A stretch of 64,000 nt of DNA, from the NCBI GenBank assembly GCA_036571765.1, contig BROE01000018.1:12890694-12954693 (forward strand). The letters are read 5' to 3'. Source of the DNA: Plecoglossus altivelis (lineage: Eukaryota > Chordata > Actinopteri > Osmeriformes > Plecoglossidae). Below, piece by piece: positions 11,901-22,515 of the stretch. The notes below the pieces were generated by a model, which was not told the DNA's origin, searched no databases, and saw nothing but the letters and a program-made list of their open reading frames with translations. The position numbers and the translations under genes were made by a program. Numbering within the stretch: position 1 is the first letter of the stretch; the number at the start of each line of letters is the position of its first letter.

Positions 11901-14900
11901 CCCAATGTTGGTCCTCAGGACCCACTGTCCTACAGGTTTTAGAGTTTTCCCTGCTCCAACGCATCTGATTGAAATGATTGGGTCATTATAAAGCTCAGCA
12001 GAAGCCTTATAATGACACTTTATCCAAATAGCGTGTGTCGGAGCAGGGAAACCTCTAAAACATGCAGGGCAGTGGGCCCTGACAACCTGGATTGGGAACC
12101 ACTGCACAACGTGATCAATCTTTCAGAAGGGGGGGGGGACAACAGCCTGAAAGATGCATTTATCAATAAAGAAAAAAAATCAGTGTGCAATGCAATGATG
12201 TTGACATAAGGTGAACAAACAGTGGCGGCTCCTGCCAAATCTCTCAGGGGGGGCAAATGTTTGGATGATTGATAGGGATAAGGTTACCCATTCAATTGAT
12301 AAATTAACAGCTAGTTAAGGATATAGAGGCAACTGAACTACTTTAGTATCAATGAAAAAATATCAATGAAACATTCTATATTTATTAATTTAGCAGCAAC
12401 CCAAAATTCATTTAAAGACCTGCAAGGATTTGTATTTCCAAAAACTTTATACTCCAATTTCAGTTTAAAAAGAAATAATTAAATTTTATAACTCACTATT
12501 TACACCACTCCTATATTACCCTGTGTCTTTACTATCACTATTTACCAATTCTACCCACCCTGTCCTTACTTCACATTACACTTAGATTACATTGTTTACT
12601 TCACATTACTCTTATATTACACTTCTTACTTCACATTACTCTTAGATTACACTGCTTACTTCACATCACTCTTAGATTACACATCTTACTTCACATTACT
12701 CTTAAATTACACTTCTTAATTCACATTACTCTTGGATTACACTGCTTACTTCACATTACTCTTATATTACACTGCTTGCTTCACATTACTCTTAGATTAC
12801 ACTGTTTACTTCACATTACTCTTAGATTACACTGCTTACTTCACATTACTCTTAGATTACACTGCTTACTTCACATTACTCTTGGATTACACTGCTTACT
12901 TCACATTATCCTTAGATTATACGTTTTACACTTCTTTGCACAGTCTTTGATGTACCCTTAAAGACTGTGGCAGTTTTCAAGTGCTCTTCAAACACCTCGT
13001 CTAGCGACGCTACTAAATCGACCAGTCCGCGAAAAATTCCAGCATGGCTTGGTAGCAAAATAAAGCATTAGCTACTTCACAACATGCTAGCCATTTTTTC
13101 CGCTCGTACCAGCTCCTCGAAAATCCTCTATTACATGTTTTCCCGCTCTTTGTTGATAACGTTACTTGTTTTATGTTTAAATTTGGTCTTGGTGGTCCTA
13201 ATTCTTTCATTTTCAATTTATCCTGACTGCTACGACAGCTGAAAGGTATTTGTTTTAACGATAAGAGAATTAATTGCGTTTGCCATGACGTTGTTGAAGT
13301 TCAACTGGACTCAACTGGCAAGATTTCCCCAACGGTCTCGGCGTCTCCTTCTCAGTGTTTTAAAAATATTTTTATCACATTAAATTCATATATTAATGTA
13401 GTCTTTTCTTGTTGTTAAAATTCTAAATTGTTTTTAAATATTATTGAATGTCACTTCAACTTAAAGGTTCACTAGTGCTGCACAAGTGATGGGTACGTAT
13501 GATGACGAAGGCACGTTAGTGCTAGCCCTCCCGGAACCCATAGAGAATGCATTGCAGGCCCTGAAATTCGAAAAAAAAAAAAAAAATTTGAATGGAAGTC
13601 TATGGGAGTATTCGGGGCAAATCTTCGCCAGACTGAAATTGCCCAAAAAGAGGCGGTACTCCAGTGAACATGACTCGATGCTGATTGGACTATATCGAGA
13701 TTCCGTAGAAACAGTGACAGCTAGCGTAACACTGTGGTTGAATATTGGAGAAAAAACGCATCTCTCCCTTTCGCACTTTGGTGGTGCGTTGCCCAAATGC
13801 CCTAATGAAGAAACCGCCCCTGTGAACAAAACCTATTCTAAATGATCTGTCAGGCTAGTTGTAGTAGTGGCCACCTACTTGATATCAAATGCATTGTTTT
13901 ACACACAATGACTAATGATGCATGCTCTTGCGTCATCCACACTTGGAACTGGAGTCACAATGTTCCAGTAGGATAATAGCCAACATACAGACATAATAGA
14001 CATGTTAAACCATATTATCCACTGTATTTTATTCAATGCATATCTTGTAATTCCAAAAGCTGTATAATTGAATAAGTCAGGGGTGTCGAACTGAAATACA
14101 CAGTGGGCCAAATTTTTTTACCTGAACAAAGTCACGGGCCAACATTGAACAAATTAACCTTTTAATATGGACCAAAAAAATGTTGCTTTAACATTGAATA
14201 TGGAACAAGCAACGCTTATTACCATACAATGTATAACTTAATAGTGGAGACATGTGAGATCGAATTTAAAATTAAAACACATCAATGGCATTCATTTAAC
14301 ACATAAAATGTTAATAACAATTGTATGCCTCTTTTCTATTTGCAGGCTTCCGATTTAAATATCAAAATAAACTTTTTCCACTTTCTAATAATTGAAAAAT
14401 AAAATGATAATAATTTAATCAAGCATTCAAGCCCATGCCTTGGAGTAGCAAGAAAAACTGCATAAAGAAAACGTTAATTATTGCTCAGTTTGCTAGACAC
14501 TGATCTAATCTGATGTGCCCAATCTAGATACCTGGCATCTCTTCTTGAATGCTAGTTCATCAATGTCTAGGCTCAGGCTCTAAGCTGAAGAATTCCTCAG
14601 TATCGAGCGAAGGTGTTCATCAGTCAGACGTCTTCTGTGAGATCTTTTGGTCATCTTCATCGAGGAGAAAAGTTGCCCACATAGATAAGTGCTGCCTAAC
14701 ATGGAGAGCATCTGAGCAGCTTGTGTACGGAGCTGAGGTATTGTGTCAGGGATGAACTGTGGAAACTGTGCGGCACCTACAGCATCATACTTTGACTTCA
14801 GTGCATCATTGCACTGGAGGTCAGTCAGCTCCATTTGGATGTTGGTTGGTGCATTTTCCACATCAACTGCGAAATGATTTCTAAGCAGTTCAAACCTACA

Positions 14901-17900
14901 TTTCTGGACATCAAAGTCGGCAAACCGCCGCCTAAACTCAGTGCAGAGTACAGTTTTTCAGCAAACTGTGCGCATAGGAACATGTTGGTAGGAATGTGCG
15001 TTTTGAATGTGCGATGCCCTGAAGCTGCAGCTTCAGGGCATCGAAATGGCTCGAGATGTCACAGAAAAAGGCCAGCTCACACAGAAACTTTTGCTCCCAG
15101 AGCTCTGCTGCATCCTTCCCTTTGGTTTCCAGGAACTGACATATTTCCTCACATAGCACAAAACATCTGTTCAGTACTTTTCCTCTGCTCAGCCATCTCA
15201 CCTCTGTGTGATACGGCATGTCTGCGTATTCCGAACCACACTCCTCCAGAAAAGATTTAAACTGGCGGTGATTCAGACCTTTGGCTCTTATAAAGTTAAC
15301 TACCTGTGTTACTTTGGTCATAACATGTTCCATCTTTAGGGCTTTGGCACACAGCGATTCCTGATGTATGATGCAGTGGTAAACAGCTCACCTGCACAGT
15401 TCTTTTCTCGCATCTTCTCATGGACCCTGCTCACCGGTCCGCTCTTTTTACCGCACATCGCTGGCGCACCATCTGTTGTTAATCCAACAAGTTTGTCCCA
15501 CGGCATCTTTATTTCAGTTACACATTTGGAAACCTCAAAGATTTCCTTCCCTGTGGTTGTGCCATGCATGGATTTAAATCCCAATCGCTCCTCCATAACA
15601 CACAGATTTGAGTCCACTCCATGGATAAGACTGACAGCTGAGCAGTATCAGATGTGTCACTACTCTCATCCACAGTGAGGGAGAACGCAATGAAATATTT
15701 TCCATCAGCTGTTCATACAGATTGGTGGCAAGATCACGTGCAATCAGCTACTGTGTTCCTGCTCATGCTTGCTTTTTCTCTGGGCACACAAGGTCACAAA
15801 CTTGCAACAAGCACTTTTTCACAAACTCTCCCTCAGTAAAGGGCCGGGCTGATTTGGTGATCTCTGCCTGCCACAATAGAACTAGCCTTTACAGCAGCTT
15901 CGCTTTGTAATGTGGCTTTTTTGAACATATTCTGATGTGAAACCGAACTTCTTTTCATCTCCTATACTTTCTGGTTCCTTTGAGTCATGTCCAGGTCCTT
16001 GTATTTGTCATGGTGGTTCGTTTCATCGTGTCGTCTAATGTTGTACTCCTTTGTAACAGCCATGTTGACTCCACAAACAAAACAAACAGGTCTGTCTTTT
16101 ACATATGTAAACAGATATTCTGCCCAGATATTCTGATATTCTGCCCTTGTCCAGAAAGCTCCTGTTTTCTGCCTTTCTTTTCGCCATTTTGGGAAGGGGT
16201 AGCACAGTGACAGTTGTAGCTTGAAGTCTCCATGACCACTGTCACAGAGGAGAGGGCGTTTCTGGGTCCTGTCCTGATTGAAGCACCAAAACAACAGAAG
16301 GGCATTATGGGATTCGTAGTATTAGCGGTGAATGTGCTGTATAATACCGGGGGCCAGCTCTTGTAGTCATTTAGTGTTGTCTCGCGGGCAAAATATAATT
16401 ACAAATTTGGCCAACGGGCCAGAGCTTGACATCCATGGAATAAGCGAAGCATGTAACATGAAGTAAGGTTTTATAATCCATTGAATTTGGACTGAATGTG
16501 GACATTTTCACTTAGGGGTGTTCTCATTTGTTGCCAGCATGTTGCCAGCGGTTTAGACAATAATGGCTGTGTGTTGAGTTATTTTGAGGGGACAGCAAAT
16601 TTACACTGTTATCCAAACTGTACATACACTACTTTACATTGTAGTCAAATGAAAAGATACAATTACATATAAAAAATCTGAGAAAATATCTCCCTTATGG
16701 GAGATATCGTAGGTACCAAAAACACTGAAAAATGTCAGTACAAACTAAGGTAAGGACTAGCTTATAAAATATATCCAATCAATTCAGAAATGTTTAAAAC
16801 CTAAAATGCTGATTCTGCCTAAATTGACATGCACCAACTGAGTTTCAACATCTATTTACACATTTAGTCTCTACTCTTAATGCATGCCATTGTTTAAATT
16901 ATGGTCTGCACCTCTCTGGAGTGAGAGGGTTTGGTCAGGGAAACCTTTACAAAAGGCTTGGGATGTGTGTGTGTTGCCACATTTCAAGTATTTACAATAA
17001 ATCCGCTTTTAATCTAAGATTCTACCAATTCTCTGATTTTTGTACTCAATATTGTCAAGTCTTCATATGAACTTAATGAATTTAATCTGAGTATTGGTTC
17101 ATGAATAGAGGATGTGTAAAGCAAGGTAGTCCCCTCTCTTTCACCAACTGTCTCTGGAGGGGCATCCCTCACCAAATTATGGAAGTTTATGAAGGTCTTT
17201 GGCGATGCATTTTTCAAATGACAAATCAACATGCAAAGTGGCAATTCAAATGACAAAGCTTTTTACATTGCATATATGTTTTTCAAATAACAATTCAATT
17301 GACAAAGTGGCAATGCGAATCCGCAATTCAGTTTGTATCATTTTGAACAACATTTTGAAGGGACGCGTATTACAAGGCGTATCATATTGACAAGGTTTTT
17401 TCGACTCTTTATTCAAATACCTCTTAATATTTAAATGAATTTTTCAAGTCATAATTCAGTATACAAAGTGGCAGTGCAATCCTTAGTTCAGATAGAAAAT
17501 GATTTGTAAATGGCAATTCATTGTACATATGACAATGCAATCATCAGTTCAGCTAGCATTATTTCAAATAAGATTTTGAATGAGAGTTTCAAACTTTTCA
17601 TTCAAATGGCAATGCATTTTTTCAAATGGCAGTTCAATGTGCAAAGTGGCAATGCAATCTGCAATTCAAATCTCTGTCACCATAATGTTGTTAAAGAGTA
17701 TAGAGAGAAGAAAGTCTAACAAACTTTCATACAAAATTGCTTTCGGCAGATTCATGCGTTCTTAAATGTGTAAGTTGAATCCTTAATTTCCTTGTGCCAA
17801 ACAAAAGAATACAATTACCAAAATGTATTTGGTTAATTAAACTTTATAGTTATGAATTAGGAGACCTACTATTTTTTTAAACAGTAGCATTAGAAAACAA

Positions 17901-20900
17901 AGACTCTTATGCAGAAAACAAAGACTCTTATGTAAGAATGCTGTTCATTGACTTCAGCTCAGCATTCAACACAATAATCCCACAACAGCTCACTAACAAA
18001 TTAAACTTACTGGGCCTGAAAAATTCCCTCTGCAATTGGATTCTGGACTTTCTAACCGGAAGACCTCAGTCAGTCCGTGTCGGCCATAACACCTCGAGCA
18101 CCTCAACACTGAGCACAGGTGCCCCACAAGGCTGTGTGCTCAGCCCACTGCTCTTCATGCTGCTGATCCATGACTGCACTGCCAAGCTGCCAAGTTAAGC
18201 TCCAACCACATCATCAAGTTTGCTGATGACACAACAGTGGTAGGTCTCATCAGCAACAACGATGAACAGTGGTAGGTCTCATCAGCAACAACGATGAAAC
18301 ACAGTATAGAGAGGAAGTGGCACAGCTGGCGAAATGTCGTGGGGCTAACAACCTGTCCCTCAACTTGAGAAGACAAAGGAGGTTGTGATGGACTTCAGGA
18401 GGAACTCTGCGGATCACCCTTCATTGACCATCGACAGCTCGCCTTTCGAGAGAGTCAACAGCACCGAATTCCTGGGGGTGCACATCAAAGAGGACTCACA
18501 TGGACCACCAACACCAAGTCATTCTCAAAGAAGGCACATCAGCGCCTACATTTTCTCCGCCGGCTGAAGAGAGGAAGTCTCCCTCCACCCATCCTGACCA
18601 CATTCTACAGGGGCACATTGAGAGTGTGCTGACCAGCTGCATCACTGTCCGGTACGGGAACTGCACTGCAGCAGACCGCAAGACTATCCAGCGAACAGTG
18701 AACACCGCTGCGAAGATCATTCGGTGCTCTCTCCCTGCAATCCTAAGAAATCCTTCGCAAACACAATGCTCAGCAAGGCATAGTATCGTTAAGGACCCAC
18801 CACCCTGCCCACAACCTCTTCCAGGCGCTACCATCAGGTAGACGATACCTGAGCATCAGAGCCCGCTCTGCCAGACTGATCAACAGCTTCTTCCCGCAGG
18901 CTGTGAGAGCCCTGAACTCTTCCGGGCCTCTATGACTACCCACACAATAACTAAGACTATCAGAAAACTGGCACTAGTCACTCACCCACTGCACTTTTCA
19001 TACACACTGCCGTGTGTACACAAACTGCACTAAAGACTCTGTAATAATATGTATCTATTCTTCACACATGTACAATACTCTATGCACATGCACATCGGTA
19101 AGTATTCGTACAGTTTGTATAGTTTGCATCGTGTTTAGTTTATGTATAGGAAAAATGTTATATTTATTTTAAATTGTTTGTTGTTAGACTGTACTGTTAA
19201 ATGTCTGTACTTATGTAGCACCGTGGCTCTGTGAGGCACGACATTTCGTTCCACTGTATGCACCCGCATGTAGCGGAATGACAATAAAGAACAACTTGAA
19301 CTTGAACTTGAACTTGAGCTGTGGCCAAACAAGCGACAGAATGGTTACTAAGCCACACTAGCTACTTGGCCAAGGCGTGCGAGTGGTGACCTGGTCATCC
19401 AACTCAAAGAATGCCTTGAATGTGTATTCGTCTCCCCTAGCTCGTGTGTGTGTCAGGGGCCAGGGTGTGTCTGAGAAATTGGAGCATGCCCGGTGGAGCT
19501 GGGGAGACAGTGTTTGGAAGAGTCCATTGCAATAAGCCAAGCATGCACGTTTCAAATATCAAGGTTGTCAAACTGATATGCACCAACTCAGAACACTGAG
19601 TTTCAGCATCCACATTTGTTCTTAATTTTTTACTCTATTTTTAATGCTCACCTATCAAGTCTAAGTAAATAAACTGGTCCAAGTACATGATAGCTGTGGC
19701 GGGAATACAATCCCCAACTCTCTCCACACAAGTCCAATGACTTCCTCCTAATTGAATGTGGTTGCACTTGACTAGGATGGATACAAACAACTTGCATGCA
19801 AGGATTGTATACCAATATGCCAATGTTCAGTTGTTTTATATTTATTTAAAATCAAGGCTCTCAAGTTTTATCAAATGTTTGGAGCGAGATTACTATAAAT
19901 GACTACACTTCATCCATTATTTGTAAATAGTAGGACAAGGTATCCCTTCCCAGCATGAGATGTGGTTGAAATGCATGAGGAAAACAAGGTGTTGCATGAG
20001 AACGTGAGAAACAGTTGCAATGCATGAGACTTGAGAGCCCTGTTTGAAACATAGCTTTATTATATTTCATGTAATATGAATTTAATTATCTATAGTGAAA
20101 TAAATTATTTCCATTTCAAATTCATTTTAATGAACATAATTTAAGAATACTATTAAAGTACTTCGATTGACAAGCAGTATTGGTAACAGTAGTAAGACAC
20201 AGCAATACAATTATAATTGGGAGGTGTCACAATACAAACGTTTAGCAGTTATGGCAATAGTTTTACAGCATGACACCCATTTTATCTTACTGGTTGAGCT
20301 ACCAGTACGCATGCATTCACTGCATTCACCACAATCTCTGGTATTGAGTCAACTAAATTGTATACTAAACAAACACAATTATTAACAATGTTCAATGTTT
20401 TGGAAATAAATCTGTCAATTAAATTTCTCTTTAAATGTAAAATGTTGTTCAAAACATTGTGATATGTATTGTATCGTACACCCAGCATTGTGATAATTAT
20501 TGTATCACAAGCTGAGTGTATCGTTGCGTTACTGCTCCGTTATAACCTTAATAATACCCATCCCTAGCGGGCATACCTAATTATTGCACACTAAATGTGT
20601 CTTCTGTAGCCGATCCTGTTTGTCATGTGCATGGGGAATGAGCTCTTCTTCTGCCTGCTCTACGTTCTCTACTACATTGAGGATCCCGCGGGTAAGTCTT
20701 TACTCTGCAAACCCATATTTATATTATTACCTTTCATTTTAACATCTGCATGAGTGCAAAGAAGACACACTGACACATCAATTCATTTGGACTAACTTTT
20801 TATGGCAACCTAAAAGCTTTTTTTAAAGTATAATTTACTGGGGATATGAAACACGTGTCAATGTAATCTTAAATGGCATCACTTTAGAAAATAGAGCTCT

Positions 20901-21120
20901 TGTGGGTTATAGAATGTTTTGTTTTTTTCTAACAATCTGCATCAACACCCCTCTACTCTTTGTCCCCTGTGTAGTGTGGCTGCAGTGGCTAATTGGAGTT
21001 TGTGCCATGGTGTGCATGCTCAAATCTGGTATTAGCCTTCTACATCTGGTCACTGCCTGCAGGAACATGGCAGCCATTGATGTGGCTGACCGTGAGAGAA
21101 AGACGACCAAGACAGAATGA
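8920..21120 (+). CDS. cdipt: CDP-diacylglycerol-inositol 3-phosphatidyltransferase (PI synthase)
   Basis: This enzyme makes phosphatidylinositol from CDP-diacylglycerol and myo-inositol in the ER membrane. Coding exons: 8920-8962, 9436-9570, 9664-9817, 10696-10777, 20610-20691 and 20975-21120, all with GT-AG borders and matching phase. The 642 nt give 213 residues, the same length as human CDIPT. The start MADENIFLFVPNLIGYARIV matches the family. The full CDP-alcohol phosphotransferase motif D-x2-DG-x2-AR-x8-G-x3-D-x3-D is present as D47, D50, G51, A54, R55, G64, D68 and D72, within DAFDGHAARALNQGTKFGAM and LDMLTD. Several hydrophobic segments follow, as expected of a multi-pass protein, and the C-terminus reads LVTACRNMAAIDVADRER. 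Intron 4 is 9.8 kb and almost entirely repeats, while introns 2 and 5 are only 93 and 283 bp. No defect is visible. Confidence 0.96.
10982..11228. mobile_element. piggyBac-like MITE (copy 1)
   Basis: The right end reads GAAGAGCACTAGGA followed by TTAA (11229-11232). The left end starts CCCTTGTGCACTCTTC next to CTAA (10978-10981), a one-base variant of TTAA. These ends are inverted to one another. Inside are GGCCAGAATGACCC-type motifs and a centre shared in reverse with 34635-34916. TTAA duplications and these ends fit the non-autonomous piggyBac-type elements common in fish. It sits in cdipt intron 4. Confidence 0.75.
11889..12103. mobile_element. Palindromic MITE, hAT-like ends
   Basis: The left half begins GTGGTTCCCAATGTTGGTCC and the right half ends CCTGGATTGGGAACCAC, an imperfect inverted repeat over about 70 bp at each side (CTGCTCCAACGC against GTGTCGGAGCAG in the inner arms). 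A target duplication was not recognised. The type is the same as the clearer element at 21253-21429. Confidence 0.7.
12204..12570. other. Intron 4 of cdipt: possible DNA-transposon end
   Basis: The sequence AGTGGCGGCTCCTGCCAAAT at about 12222 followed by a G-run resembles the terminal sequence of a widespread fish DNA transposon, but I found no matching inverted end to the right. The rest is AT-rich and leads into the minisatellite. Confidence 0.3.
12571..12930. repeat. 30-bp minisatellite, about 11 units
   Basis: The unit TCACATTACTCTTAGATTAC plus ACTGCTTACT repeats with exact 30-bp spacing at 12571, 12601, 12631 and so on to 12900, then decays. Degenerate units precede it from 12541. Units differ at one to four bases. 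Because 30 is a multiple of three, the array is open in several frames (LLLDYTAYFT-type decapeptides), but this is not a gene. Confidence 0.97.
12931..14069. other. Intron 4 of cdipt: unassigned sequence
   Basis: No host gene. Open frames of about 120 codons exist on both strands at 13461-13845, including an A-run of about 15 at 13571. The overlap on both strands and the lack of any family match argue against coding. The texture (GAATGCATTGCAGGCCCT, AGTCTATGGGAG) suggests the interior of a dispersed fish element. Confidence 0.35.
14078..16437 (-). mobile_element. hAT transposon with terminal inverted repeats and 8-bp target duplication
   Basis: The left end CAGGGGTGTCGAACTG (14078) and the right end, whose reverse complement starts CATGGATGTCAAGCTCTGG, form an imperfect terminal inverted repeat. 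An 8-bp target duplication flanks it: GAATAAGT (14070-14077) and GAATAAGC (16438-16445). The 2360-bp element carries a broken transposase on the minus strand and lies in cdipt intron 4. End sequence and protein motifs fit the hAT/Charlie-like group whose relatives include the GTF2IRD2/ZBED-type domesticated genes. Confidence 0.9.
14580..16305 (-). pseudogene. hAT transposase, frameshifted
   Basis: Reading down the minus strand, successive frames give a BED-type zinc finger (PVCFVCGVNMAVTKEYNIRR then HDETNHH, about 16090-15990), the hAT catalytic-core motif LVGLTTDGAPAMCGKKSG (about 15500), the conserved block TEVRWLSRGKVLNRC (about 15200), and the C-terminal dimerisation region with LFSSMKMTKRSHRRRLTDEH followed by LRSIL (about 14600). 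The order matches a whole hAT transposase, but it is split over at least four frames by stops and indels (for example between 15960 and 15620). It is therefore inactive. Confidence 0.9.
16446..17199. other. Intron 4 of cdipt: nothing recognised
   Basis: AT-rich intronic sequence between the hAT element and a diverged tandem repeat. No coding or RNA gene is seen. Confidence 0.35.
17200..17690. repeat. Diverged tandem repeat, period about 165 bp
   Basis: The words TTTTTCAAATGACAATTCA, ACAAAGTGGCAATGCAATC and GCAATTCAG recur in order at about 17208, 17279, 17439 and 17608. Spacing is near 160-170 bp for the last three and shorter for the first. The units have diverged by substitutions and small indels. 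The family is unknown to me. Confidence 0.7.
17892..19317 (+). mobile_element. Rex1/CR1-like LINE, 5'-truncated, broken ORF2
   Basis: Reverse transcriptase begins LFIDFSSAFNTIIPQQLTNK and continues through LSTGAPQGCVLSPLLFMLLI and, in another frame, the active-site block IIKFADDTTVVGLISNN (about 18205-18260). The later segments KKAHQRLHFLRRLKR and KIIRCSLPAILRNPS lie in shifted frames, then the C-terminal RSIRARSARLINSFFPQAV-like block, 3'UTR and TTGAAC tail (about 19290-19315). A frameshift before the active site and a 32-bp tandem duplication at 18234-18297 kill the ORF. A 20-bp direct repeat (17892-17911, 17913-17932) marks the 5' edge. Confidence 0.88.
19318..20609. other. Intron 4 of cdipt: nothing recognised
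   Basis: AT-rich sequence up to the acceptor AG at 20608-20609. No repeat or coding signal was assigned. Confidence 0.4.
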
Positions 21121-21160
21121 GTGGAGTAGTGGGGTATTACAGGTTCTGGCGAACAAATCA

Positions 21161-21166
21161 AATAAA
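21161..21166 (+). terminator. cdipt: Polyadenylation signal, cdipt
   Basis: AATAAA lies only 40 nt after the cdipt stop. If it is used, the 3'UTR is very short. A more distal site cannot be excluded. Confidence 0.45.
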
Positions 21167-21252
21167 TATGTATCTCTACCATCTTTTGTCAAAAAGTCAA
21201 AAGACTCCTTTTGGCCATAAAATCTTTGCCATGTCAGCTGTAATGTCTAGAT

Positions 21253-21429
21253 CAGGGGTCTCCAATCCTGGTCCTCGAGGGCCGCTGTCCTGAAGGTTTT
21301 AAATGTTTCCCTACTCCACCACACCTGATTCTAATGAATGAGCAATTACCAAGCTCTGTAGTAGCTTCATAATGACCATCTAAAACCTTCAGGACAGCGG
21401 CCCTCGAGGACCAGCATTGGAGACCCCTG
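21253..21429. mobile_element. hAT MITE with perfect 8-bp target duplication
   Basis: This 177-bp palindromic element starts CAGGGGTCTCCAATCCTGGT and ends in its near-perfect inverse (ACCAGCATTGGAGACCCCTG). The arms pair over about 50 bp, including CCTCGAGGGCCGCTGTCCTG. It is flanked by exact GTCTAGAT copies at 21245-21252 and 21430-21437. CAGGGG termini with 8-bp duplications are typical of hAT MITEs. It lies just downstream of cdipt. Confidence 0.93.
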
Positions 21430-21437
21430 GTCTAGAT

Positions 21438-22435
21438 GAAGGCAATCACAAAGTGTTATCTTGCATGATGGTAAGTTAAATAGTTGATACAGTAGTTTTC
21501 TGACAGGCTGAAAAGGGGAAAGTATCAGGGGACCCTTTAATGCAGATTTATTTTTAGAAGACAAATGTTAATCCCCTACCTTACTACAGAAGCTGCTCTA
21601 GTGTAATGTACGTGACATTATAGATGTGACCGTGCACATTTACTTAAAACTCCTTATGGTTATTGGCCATGATTCGGGTTTTTTAGCAGTTTTAAATGAT
21701 GTATCGTAGCAATGTTCTTTCCCAAAGGTGGTTGTGTTGCTGTTCATTAGTTTTTACTCATCTAGATCTCTAAATCTCTTTCTAGATTTCAATAATTACG
21801 CTATACTGCTTCTGTTAAGTTGGCAGTAAATGTATTTAAAAGTCTTAGCGACTATTATTGCTGTTCATTCTCGTTATTAGAATTCCTATGATTATCAGTA
21901 ATTGTGGCACAAGAGGAATGTGATTAACCATTTATCAAATTTTCATTTTGATATTACAGCTCTGCATATTTCCTTTTAATTGAGTTTTTCTTTGAGTTCT
22001 GTGCTTGGTGTGATTTCTGTAAGCCACAAATACACACAACTTTAGGTAGTTGATTTTTTGAGGACCAGTTAACTTGAAACTGTGGAATACTTGATGAATG
22101 GCTGCATGTAAACAAATATTTGACATCTTATAAAGCTGGTTACATGAGTTTTCAAATGACCAACAGCTAATACTGGTTCTACATAAAGAAATATAGTGAA
22201 GAATAGGAGGCACAGACCACAGATATATAAACAGATAATCATGTAATCAATCACACACATTCAAATGCTTTGGGCACATTCCATAAATTAAGTGAGGCCC
22301 ACTGTGTTGAATATTTTTTTGTAGTTGGTGTAAAAGTTTCTCTGTAAACCTATGTGCTCAGTATACTTTTGCAGGTAACCATGTATAAACTTGTTGAAAT
22401 GTGGTTATGTAGTTTAACCTTTAGATAGGCTATAG
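21438..22435. other. Intergenic, no gene seen
   Basis: AT-rich intergenic sequence after cdipt with no assigned feature. Confidence 0.35.
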
Positions 22436-22437
22436 TT

Positions 22438-22515
22438 CAGGGGTGGGCAACCCTGGTCCTTAAGAGCCACTATCTTGAAGGTCTTGGATGTTTCCCTGGA
22501 AACATCTAAGGCGAT
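22438..22515. mobile_element. Half of a hAT-like MITE
   Basis: The sequence CAGGGGTGGGCAACCCTGGT, followed by CCTTAAGAGCCACTATCTTG and AAGGTCTTGGATGTTTCCCT, matches the left arm of the 21253 element type (CCTGAAGGTTTTAAATGTTTCCCT there). The right arm is missing. Confidence 0.6.

Noticed and set aside
12571..12930. Regular 30-bp units suggested a CRISPR-like array or a repeat protein (ten-residue repeats).
   Set aside because: There are no unique spacers between repeats, the units are directly tandem, and the host is a vertebrate. The reading frames are open only because the unit length is a multiple of three.
13461..13845. Overlapping frames of about 120 codons on both strands.
   Set aside because: No recognisable domain, coding on both strands at once is unlikely, and the region looks like transposon interior.
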